This document shows positions 1-5,356 of a stretch of 5,769 nucleotides of DNA, in pieces. The position numbers and the translations under genes were made by a program. The stretch comes from an uncultured Rubrivivax sp. (GTDB taxonomy: Bacteria > Pseudomonadota > Gammaproteobacteria > Burkholderiales > Burkholderiaceae_C), in contig CALJUI010000017.1 in assembly GCA_937975735.1 (NCBI GenBank), positions 1-5,769 of the forward strand, in the 5' to 3' direction. The notes below the pieces were generated by a model. It saw only the letters and a list, made by a program, of their open reading frames with translations. It made no database searches and had not been told where the DNA came from. Within the stretch, counting starts at the first letter, position 1. Every line of letters begins with the position of its first letter.

Positions 1-745
1 GGCCGGCGCCATCCGCATCGTGCCCCAGGGCAACACGCTGCACGACCTGCTCCTCCCCAGCCGCTATGCGCCGGTGCCGGTGGTGGCCGCGATGCGCGGC
101 CTGGCGCTCGGCGGCGGCTGCGAACTGGCCACGCACTGCGCGCGCCGTGTCGCGCACATGGAGAGCTACGTCGGCCTGGTCGAGGTCGGCGTCGGGCTGA
201 TCCCGGGCGGGGGCGGGCTGGCGGCGATCGCGCGCCGTGCCGCCGAGATGGCCAGCGCCGGCAACGCCGACGCCGACCTGCTGAAGTTCATCACCGACGG
301 CTTCACGAATGCCGCGATGGCTAAGGTGGCGACGAGTGCGCTGGAGGCCCGCCAGATGGGCTACCTGCTGTGGAGCGACGTGATCGTCCCGCACAAGGAC
401 GAGTTGCTGTTCGTCGCCAGCGCGCAGGCCAAGGCGATGGCCGACAGCGGCTACCGGCCGCCGCACAGGGCGCTGTTCCCGGTCGCCGGGCGCAACGCGA
501 AGGCGACGATCACCGGGCAGCTGGTCAACCTGCGCGACGGCGGCTTTGCCAGCGCGCACGATTTCCACCTCGCCAGCTGCATCGCCGACGTGATCTGCGG
601 CGGCGACGTCGACGCCGGTTCGCTGGTCACCGAGGAGTACCTGATGACGCTGGAGCGCCAGCACTTCTGCGCGCTGCTGGACCACCCCAAGACCCAGGAG
701 CGCATCATGGGCATGCTGCAAACCGGCAAGCCGGTCCGCAACTGA
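1..745 (+). CDS. FadN-type 3-hydroxyacyl-CoA dehydrogenase/enoyl-CoA hydratase, C-terminal crotonase part (5' end outside window)
   Basis: The reading frame is open from base 2, so the GTG at 20 is probably internal. About 247 residues are visible, all crotonase domain. The AAMRGLALGGGCELATHC segment gives the oxyanion-hole glycines and the first hydratase glutamate (codon 122-124). LVEVGVGLIPGGGG gives the second glutamate (codon 182-184). Together these are the two acid/base residues that hydrate trans-2-enoyl-CoA. The later VATSALEARQMGYLLWSD stretch is typical of large bifunctional beta-oxidation proteins. Only about 207 residues follow the first glutamate, so the hydratase domain is C-terminal. 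That matches the Bacillus FadN order (dehydrogenase then hydratase) and not FadB/FadJ, where the crotonase domain comes first. The missing N-terminal part should hold the NAD-dependent 3-hydroxyacyl-CoA dehydrogenase; this is inferred from the family. It is the first visible operon gene, 14 bp before the thiolase. A stand-alone hydratase is possible but unlikely. Confidence 0.88.
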   Translation, partial: AGAIRIVPQGNTLHDLLLPSRYAPVPVVAAMRGLALGGGCELATHCARRVAHMESYVGLVEVGVGLIPGGGGLAAIARRAAEMASAGNADADLLKFITDGFTNAAMAKVATSALEARQMGYLLWSDVIVPHKDELLFVASAQAKAMADSGYRPPHRALFPVAGRNAKATITGQLVNLRDGGFASAHDFHLASCIADVICGGDVDAGSLVTEEYLMTLERQHFCALLDHPKTQERIMGMLQTGKPVRN

Positions 746-759
746 ACGGAGACGACGCC

Positions 760-1959
760 ATGAGCCAACAGATCCAGGACGCCTACGTCGTCGCCGCCAC
801 CCGCACGCCGATCGGCAAGTCCGGCCGCGGCTATTTCCGCAACACCCGACCCGACGACCTGCTCGTCGCGGCGGTGAAGAATGCGCTGGCCCAGGTGCCC
901 TCGCTCGACCCGAAGGCGATCGAGGACGCGATCATCGGCTGCAGCTTCCCCGAGGGCGAACAGGGCATGAACATGGCGCGTGTCGCGATGGTGCTGGCCG
1001 GGCTGCCGCACTCGGTGGGCGGCGCGACGGTCAACCGCTTCTGCGCCTCGGGCATCACCGCGATCCAGATGGCCGCCGACCGCATCCGCACCGGCCAGGC
1101 CGACGTGATGATCGCCGGCGGCGCCGAGAGCATGAGCCTGGTCCCGATGACCGGCAACAAGCCCAGCTTCAACCCCGAGGTGTTCGCCAAGGACGAGAAC
1201 ATCGGCATCGCCTACGGCATGGGCATGACGGCGGAGAAGGTCGCGGCGCAGTGGAAGGTCACGCGCGAGGACCAGGACGCCTTCGCGCTGCAGTCGCACC
1301 AGCGCGCGCTGAAGGCGATGGCCGCCGGCGAGTTCAAGGCCGAGATGACGCCGGTCGAGGTGGTCTCGCGCACGCCGGACCTCGACAGCGGCGAGGTGAT
1401 CGTCAAGCGGCGCACCGTCGAGCTCGACGAAGGTGCGCGGCCGGACACGTCGCTGGAGGGCCTGGCCAAGCTGCGGCCCGTGTTCGCGGCCAAGGGCAGC
1501 GTGACCGCCGGCAACTCGAGCCAGACCAGCGATGGCGCCGGCGCGCTGATCCTGGTCAGCGAGAAGGCGCTCAAGCAGTTCGACCTGAAGCCGCTGGCCC
1601 GATTCGTCAGCTTCGCCGCGCGGGGTGTGCCGCCGGAGATCATGGGCATCGGCCCGATCGAGGCGATCCCCGCGGCGCTGGCCTACGCCGGGCTGAAGCA
1701 GGACGACCTCGACTGGATCGAGCTGAACGAGGCGTTCGCCGCGCAGTCGCTGGCGGTGGTCAACACGCTCAAGCTCGACCCGAAGAAGGTCAACCCGATG
1801 GGCGGCGCGATCGCGCTCGGCCACCCGCTCGGCGCCACCGGCGCGATCCGCGCCGCGACGACGATCCATGCGCTGCAGCGCCACAAGCTGAAGTACGGCA
1901 TGGTCACGATGTGCGTCGGCATGGGGCAGGGCGCCGCCGGGATCTTCGAGCGCGTTTGA
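760..1959 (+). CDS. fadA: Acetyl-CoA C-acyltransferase (3-ketoacyl-CoA thiolase)
   Basis: The product has 399 residues, the usual length for a type I thiolase. It cleaves 3-ketoacyl-CoA with CoA to give acetyl-CoA and a shortened acyl-CoA, the last step of the beta-oxidation spiral, in the cytoplasm. Visible active-site elements are the nucleophile C95 in VNRFCASG, N323 in the NEAFA motif, H355 in GGAIALGHPLGATGA, and the second acid/base cysteine C385 in MCVGMGQGAA. All are intact. The ATG at 760 is chosen because GGAGA (748-752) lies 7 bases upstream and the protein then begins with the expected VVAATRTPIGK start. The open frame reaching back to 370 is only the shadow of the upstream gene. 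The hydratase/dehydrogenase before it and the second crotonase after it support a degradative role. The symbol follows the FadN-FadA pairing of Bacillus; fadI or a generic thiolase name is also possible. Confidence 0.95.
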   Translation: MSQQIQDAYVVAATRTPIGKSGRGYFRNTRPDDLLVAAVKNALAQVPSLDPKAIEDAIIGCSFPEGEQGMNMARVAMVLAGLPHSVGGATVNRFCASGITAIQMAADRIRTGQADVMIAGGAESMSLVPMTGNKPSFNPEVFAKDENIGIAYGMGMTAEKVAAQWKVTREDQDAFALQSHQRALKAMAAGEFKAEMTPVEVVSRTPDLDSGEVIVKRRTVELDEGARPDTSLEGLAKLRPVFAAKGSVTAGNSSQTSDGAGALILVSEKALKQFDLKPLARFVSFAARGVPPEIMGIGPIEAIPAALAYAGLKQDDLDWIELNEAFAAQSLAVVNTLKLDPKKVNPMGGAIALGHPLGATGAIRAATTIHALQRHKLKYGMVTMCVGMGQGAAGIFERV

Positions 1960-1973
1960 GCAGGAGCGAACGC

Positions 1974-2756
1974 ATGAGCCACATCCGAGTTGCCACCCTC
2001 AACGGCGTCGCGACGATCGAGATTGCCCGGCCGGAGAAGAAGAACGCGCTCACCGTCGCGATGTACCAGGCGATGGCCGACGCGTTGCGCGCCGCCGCCG
2101 ACGACGGTGCGGTGCGCGCGGTGCTGATCACCGGCCAGCCCGGCATCTTCACGTCGGGCAACGACATCGAGGATTTCATGGCGCGACCGCCGGGCGCCGG
2201 CGGCAGCAATGCCGCGGAGTCGCCGGTGTTCCAGTTCATGCGCGCGCTGCTCGAGTGCGACAAGCCGGTGGTGGCCGCCGTCACCGGCGCGGCGATCGGC
2301 ATCGGCACGACGATGCTGCTGCACTGCGACTTCGTCTACGTCTCCGACGAGGCGCGGCTGGCGATGCCCTTCGTCGGCCTCGGGCTCGTGCCCGAGTACG
2401 CGTCGAGCCTGCTGGTGCCGCAGCTGATGGGGCTTCGCCGCGCCGGCGAGAAGCTGCTGCTCGGTGACCCCTTCACGCCGGAACAGGCGGTCGAGTGCGG
2501 GCTGGCCAACGCGGTGCTGCCGGCCGCCGAGGTCACCGCCCACGCCCGCCGCATCGCCGAGCGCTTCAACGCGCTGCCGCCCGGCGCGGTGCGCGAGGCC
2601 AAGCGGCTGATGCGCCAGCCGCAGCGCGAGCAGATCCTGAAGACGATCGCGACCGAGGGCGAACTGTTCGCCGTGCGGCTGCGAAGCCCGGAGGCGTTGG
2701 AGGCCTTCCAGGCCTTCTTCCAGAAGCGCAAGCCCGACTTCTCGAAGTTCAGCTGA
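1974..2756 (+). CDS. Crotonase-superfamily protein, probable delta3,delta2-enoyl-CoA isomerase rather than hydratase
   Basis: The product has 260 residues with a single crotonase fold. The acyl-CoA oxyanion-hole pieces are present: TSGNDI (60-65) and GAAIGIG (105-111). Automatic pipelines would likely call this enoyl-CoA hydratase. However, lining it up on the usual GGGCEL...CD and GQPEI blocks puts T113 and F133 where the two hydratase glutamates should be. Instead E141 sits in GLGLVPEYASSLLVP, resembling the NLGLITEGGTT and SPEGCSS motifs of yeast Eci1 and human ECI2, whose catalytic glutamate lies there. That favours moving cis/trans-3 double bonds to trans-2, feeding unsaturated acyl chains to the neighbouring hydratase. 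The alignment was done by eye from memory of the family. AGGAG (1962-1966) stands 7 bases before the ATG, and the gene is 14 bp after the thiolase. Residues 70-84, rich in Gly, Pro and Ala, form a probable flexible insert. Confidence 0.85.
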   Translation: MSHIRVATLNGVATIEIARPEKKNALTVAMYQAMADALRAAADDGAVRAVLITGQPGIFTSGNDIEDFMARPPGAGGSNAAESPVFQFMRALLECDKPVVAAVTGAAIGIGTTMLLHCDFVYVSDEARLAMPFVGLGLVPEYASSLLVPQLMGLRRAGEKLLLGDPFTPEQAVECGLANAVLPAAEVTAHARRIAERFNALPPGAVREAKRLMRQPQREQILKTIATEGELFAVRLRSPEALEAFQAFFQKRKPDFSKFS

Positions 2757-3487
2757 TGTCGCTGACCGCCAAGCTTGCGCTGAGCCCGCTGCTGGTCGCG
2801 CAGGCCCTGCACGTGCGCCGCCGCATCCCGCGCCTGCCCGAGGCCGAGGGGCCGCGCGCCGGCGTCGCGGGCGACGGCGCGCCGCTGCGGCTGCTGGTCG
2901 TCGGCGACTCGTCGGCGGCCGGGGTCGGCGTGCCGACGCAGGACCACGCGCTGGCTTCGCCCCTGTCGCGCTACCTGTCGCAGGCCACCGGCGCCCGCGT
3001 GCACTGGCGGCTGGTCGCACGATCCGGCGTGACCAGCGCGCAGGCGCTGGCGCTGCTGCAGGATGAGCCGTCGCTCGCGGCCGACCTGGCCATCGTCGTG
3101 ACCGGGGTCAACGACGTCGTCGACCAGGTGCCGTCGCATCGCGCCGTCGCGGCGCGCGATGCCATCGCCAACTTCCTGCGCAACGTCGCCGGCGTGCACC
3201 ACGTCGTGTTCGCGCCGCTGCCGCCCGTGCACCAGTTCCCTGGCTTGCCGCAGCCGCTGCGCTGGATCGCCGGAGCCGATGCGCGCCGTCACGACCGTGC
3301 GCTGGCGCGCTGGGCGGCCACGCGCGCCGACGTGTCCTACGTCGACATCGGGATCGAGCTCAACCGCGGCGTGATGGCCAGCGACGGCTTCCACCCCGGC
3401 GAGCCGGTGTATCGGCAATGCGCGACGATGGTCGGGCACGACATCGCGGCCGACATCTGGCGCGCCCTGCCCGGAGACCCATCATGA
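2756..3487 (+). CDS. SGNH/GDSL-family hydrolase (esterase/thioesterase-like)
   Basis: The product has 243 residues and carries all four SGNH blocks. Block I is VVGDSSAAGVG with nucleophile S52; block II has G91 in ARSGVT; block III is TGVND with G117 and N119; block V is DGFHP with D210 and H213. It should therefore be an active serine hydrolase acting on an ester or thioester. The substrate cannot be read from sequence, though the operon suggests an acyl chain. Residues 7-20 are a short hydrophobic stretch followed by RRR, with no convincing cleavage site, so peripheral or monotopic membrane attachment is possible. The ATG at 2756 overlaps the TGA of the preceding gene by one base (TGATG) and has no clear Shine-Dalgarno sequence, which suggests translational coupling. 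The end overlaps the next start by four bases. Alternative roles include lysophospholipase or acyl-CoA thioesterase (TesA-like). Confidence 0.85.
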   Translation: MSLTAKLALSPLLVAQALHVRRRIPRLPEAEGPRAGVAGDGAPLRLLVVGDSSAAGVGVPTQDHALASPLSRYLSQATGARVHWRLVARSGVTSAQALALLQDEPSLAADLAIVVTGVNDVVDQVPSHRAVAARDAIANFLRNVAGVHHVVFAPLPPVHQFPGLPQPLRWIAGADARRHDRALARWAATRADVSYVDIGIELNRGVMASDGFHPGEPVYRQCATMVGHDIAADIWRALPGDPS

Positions 3488-4320
3488 CCCGCAGCCTCAA
3501 GGACAAGACTCTGTTCATCAGCGGCGCCAGCCGCGGCATCGGCCTGGCCATCGCGGTCCGGGCCGCCGCCGACGGTGCCAACGTCGTGCTGGTGGCGAAG
3601 ACGGTGGACCCCAATCCGAAGCTGCCGGGCACGCTGCACAGCGCCGCCGAGGCCGTCGAGGCGGCCGGCGGCAAGGCCCTGGTCGTGCCCACCGACATCC
3701 GCGACGAGGACGCGGTCGCGGCGGCGGTGAAGGCCGGTGCCGAGCACTTCGGCGGCATCGACATCCTGGTCAACAACGCCAGCGCGATCAGCCTGACGCC
3801 GACGCCGGCGACGCCGATGAAGCGCTTCGACCTGATGTTCGGCGTCAACGTGCGCGGCACCTTCTGCTGCACGCAGGCCGCGCTGCCCGAGCTGATCAAG
3901 AGCGCGAAGGCCGGACGCGACCCGCACGTGCTGAACATGAGCCCGCCGCTGTCGATGAAGGCGCACTGGTTCCAGAACCACACCGCCTACACGATGGCCA
4001 AGTACGGCATGAGCATGTGCACCCTGGGCCATGCCGCGGAGTTCAAGCGCCACGGCATCGGCGTGAACAGCCTGTGGCCGCGCACCGCTATCAACACCGC
4101 GGCGCTGCAGATGATCCCGGGCGTCGACGTCGACAAGTGCCGCACGCCGGAGATCCTGGCCGACAGCGCCTACCTGATCCTGACCAGCGACCCGAAGACG
4201 ACCACCGGCCAGTTCTTCATCGACGACGAACTGCTCGCCGCCCATGGCGTGACCGACCTCGACCGCTACAGCGTGGTGCCGGGGACGAAGGACTTCATCC
4301 CCGACTTCTTCGTCGACTGA
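3484..4320 (+). CDS. Short-chain dehydrogenase/reductase, HSDL2-like (no SCP2 domain)
   Basis: The product has 278 residues with one Rossmann fold. The cofactor loop is SGASRGIG (13-20), with D71 after strand 4 and NNAS at 97-100. The catalytic pair is Y169 and K173 in AYTMAKYGMSM, with N122 in the helix before. Many stretches recall human HSDL2: GGIDILVNNASAISLT, NMSPP, and a PDFF.D C-terminus. HSDL2 is a peroxisomal protein linked to lipid metabolism and carries an added C-terminal SCP2 lipid-binding domain; this protein ends where that domain would begin. K39, with no Asp at the end of strand 2, mildly favours NADP(H). The reaction is probably oxidation/reduction of a hydroxy- or keto-acyl substrate, or an alcohol/aldehyde; the substrate is unknown. 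GGAGA (3473-3477) is 6 bases before the ATG, and ATGA overlaps the upstream stop. It is the last gene of the operon. Confidence 0.9.
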   Translation: MTRSLKDKTLFISGASRGIGLAIAVRAAADGANVVLVAKTVDPNPKLPGTLHSAAEAVEAAGGKALVVPTDIRDEDAVAAAVKAGAEHFGGIDILVNNASAISLTPTPATPMKRFDLMFGVNVRGTFCCTQAALPELIKSAKAGRDPHVLNMSPPLSMKAHWFQNHTAYTMAKYGMSMCTLGHAAEFKRHGIGVNSLWPRTAINTAALQMIPGVDVDKCRTPEILADSAYLILTSDPKTTTGQFFIDDELLAAHGVTDLDRYSVVPGTKDFIPDFFVD

Positions 4321-4325
4321 GCCGG

Positions 4326-5105
4326 CTAGCGGCGACGGCGGGCTGCACCGAGGCCCAGCAGGGCGATGCCGACCAGCGCGGCCGACATCGGCTCTGGCAC
4401 GCCGATCAGTTCGCGGCCGATCTTGGCAATCGCGGCGCGTTCGAAGTCGCCGAAGTTGTTCGCGGTGATCACGAAACCGTCGGTGGTCCGCACGTTCACG
4501 TTGTACCAGTCGGTCAGGCCGGACACGCCGTAGGTGCCGTCCTCGATCGCCAAGCCGTTGATCGTGATGCCCAGCAGCGCCGCATCGTCCCGCGCGGCCT
4601 GCACGCCCGCGCAGGCCACCGGGAGCGAAGAGCAGGAGAAGGAGTCGAAGTTCTGCGTGCCGTCGCCGGAGACGTCGATGACGCGCCGTGCGCCGACGTA
4701 GACGTTGCTGCCGAGGCTGCTGGTGGCGGCGCGGATGCCGTCGTGGATGTCGGTGCCGTTCTGCTCGCCGACCGGGACCATCGCGGTCAGCAGCGCGATG
4801 AAGGCGTCGATGTCGGCGAAGCTGGTCAGCTGGGTCCAGCCGATCGCCTCGGCGGCGTTGCGCGAGAAGTGGATGACGTTGACCGCCACGCCGCCCGAGC
4901 CGGCGAAGGACACGATGTTGCTGCGGATCGTCGCGTCGTTGAACGCGGCGATGTAGCCGTCGCGCTGCAGCGCGTATTCCGCCGGGCTGACACTCGGCGA
5001 GATGTCCATCACCAGCGAGAGCTCGAGCGCGACCGGCACGGCCTGTACGGTTCCGGCCAGGCCCATCGCGAGCGCGGCACTGGCGGCCATCGACTTGATC
5101 TTCAT
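4326..5105 (-). CDS. Secreted DUF1194/von Willebrand factor A-like protein with PEP-CTERM sorting signal
   Basis: The product has 259 residues. Residues 1-22 form a Sec signal peptide (MKIKS, a hydrophobic core, likely cut after VQA). The body resembles DUF1194, a vWA-fold family. The metal-ion-dependent adhesion site looks complete: DISPS (D34, S36, S38), T118 in NGTDIHDG, and D144 in VIDVSGDG. C158 and C165 could form a disulfide outside the cytoplasm. The tail is a textbook PEP-CTERM tag: VPEP (236-239), a short hydrophobic helix (about 241-254) and terminal ARRRR. In that system an exosortase recognises the tag and the protein reaches the cell surface or exopolysaccharide matrix. The exosortase is not in the window. 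AGGAG (plus-strand 5113-5117) lies 7 bases before the ATG. A sigma-54-type promoter precedes it. A role in metal-dependent binding or matrix adhesion is inferred; the ligand is unknown. Confidence 0.9.
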   Translation of the reverse strand: MKIKSMAASAALAMGLAGTVQAVPVALELSLVMDISPSVSPAEYALQRDGYIAAFNDATIRSNIVSFAGSGGVAVNVIHFSRNAAEAIGWTQLTSFADIDAFIALLTAMVPVGEQNGTDIHDGIRAATSSLGSNVYVGARRVIDVSGDGTQNFDSFSCSSLPVACAGVQAARDDAALLGITINGLAIEDGTYGVSGLTDWYNVNVRTTDGFVITANNFGDFERAAIAKIGRELIGVPEPMSAALVGIALLGLGAARRRR

Positions 5106-5143
5106 CCCCGGTCTCCTGCTTGTGGGTGTGTCGAAGGGCTGCT

Positions 5144-5160
5144 TGCAAGTTGCGCGCCAA
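5144..5160 (-). promoter_or_regulatory. Sigma-54 (-24/-12) promoter of the PEP-CTERM vWA gene
   Basis: Read on the minus strand, 5160 down to 5144 is TTGGCGCGCAACTTGCA. Against the TGGCACG-N4-TTGCW consensus, 11 of 12 fixed positions match; the one difference is A to G in the -24 block. The GG (5158-5157) and GC (5146-5145) doublets are exactly 12 bases apart in register, as sigma-54 requires. The predicted start of transcription is near 5133, giving a leader of about 28 nt that contains the Shine-Dalgarno sequence. Sigma-54 control fits what is known of PEP-CTERM systems, in which the PrsK/PrsR two-component pair includes a sigma-54-type activator. The motif is seen; the function is inferred. 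Confidence 0.7.
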
Positions 5161-5212
5161 CGGACTGAAGGCCACGCCGAAGCCCATGCCGCGTCCTGGG
5201 GAGTCGGCTGTC

Positions 5213-5237
5213 CCGTGGCATCGACAACGTGCCACGG
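5213..5237. promoter_or_regulatory. Inverted repeat, candidate activator-binding (UAS) site
   Basis: CCGTGGCA (5213-5220) and TGCCACGG (5230-5237) form a perfect 8-bp dyad with a 9-base spacer, so the half-site centres are 17 bp apart. The centre (5225) is about 92 bp upstream of the start predicted from the sigma-54 promoter, a usual place for an enhancer-binding protein. No T-run follows on either strand, which argues against a terminator. One arm contains TGGCAC, the sigma-54 -24 core, but no TTGC follows at the right distance. The binding protein is unknown. Confidence 0.45.
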
Positions 5238-5281
5238 CGCATCGAGGCGCGCCGCGTGAGTGGCAAGGATTCCGACACCGT

Positions 5282-5306
5282 GCGCCCCGGCTGCAGTCCG
5301 GGGCGC
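5282..5306 (-). terminator. GC-rich hairpin downstream of ftsZ, probable terminator
   Basis: GCGCCCCGG (5282-5290) and CCGGGGCGC (5298-5306) form a perfect 9-bp stem around a 7-base loop, beginning about 50 bases after the ftsZ stop. The RNA can add a G-U pair at the base. The minus-strand sequence after it (CGGTGTCGGAATCCTT) has no U-tract, so termination could be weak or need help; the stem may also protect the mRNA 3' end. It separates ftsZ from the separately promoted PEP-CTERM gene. Confidence 0.5.
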
Positions 5307-5324
5307 GGCGTTGCCTCAGTCGGT

Positions 5325-5341
5325 CCTGCGGGTCGCGCAGG
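5325..5341 (-). other. Second small hairpin after ftsZ stop
   Basis: CCTGCG (5325-5330) and CGCAGG (5336-5341) form a perfect 6-bp stem with a 5-base loop. It starts 15 bases after the ftsZ stop, directly before the larger hairpin in ftsZ transcription order. The two could act together as a tandem 3'-end structure. In GC-rich DNA a 6-bp stem can also arise by chance. Confidence 0.3.
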
Positions 5342-5356
5342 CGGGGCCTCTCGCCC

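Noticed and set aside
451..1884. Long minus-strand open frame (477 codons) opposite the thiolase
   Set aside because: It is rich in Arg, His and Asp-Arg repeats typical of the antisense of a GC-rich gene, has no recognisable motif, and lies wholly over well-supported coding sequence.
1251..1973. Upstream extension of the isomerase-like gene back to 1251
   Set aside because: The extra sequence is an Arg/Gly-rich shadow of the thiolase. The ATG at 1974 has a good Shine-Dalgarno sequence and starts the crotonase fold correctly.
4321..4333. GCCG-GCTAG-CGGC mini-hairpin between the convergent genes
   Set aside because: The stem is only 4 bp with no T-run, which is expected by chance at this GC content.
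5218..5234. TGGCAC in the dyad as an additional sigma-54 promoter
   Set aside because: The next TGC on the minus strand is two bases too far away for the fixed -24/-12 spacing.
3337..5235. 632-codon minus-strand open frame spanning the SDR and PEP-CTERM genes
   Set aside because: It is in a different frame from the real PEP-CTERM gene, has low-complexity Arg/Gly/Ala composition, and crosses two clearly real genes.
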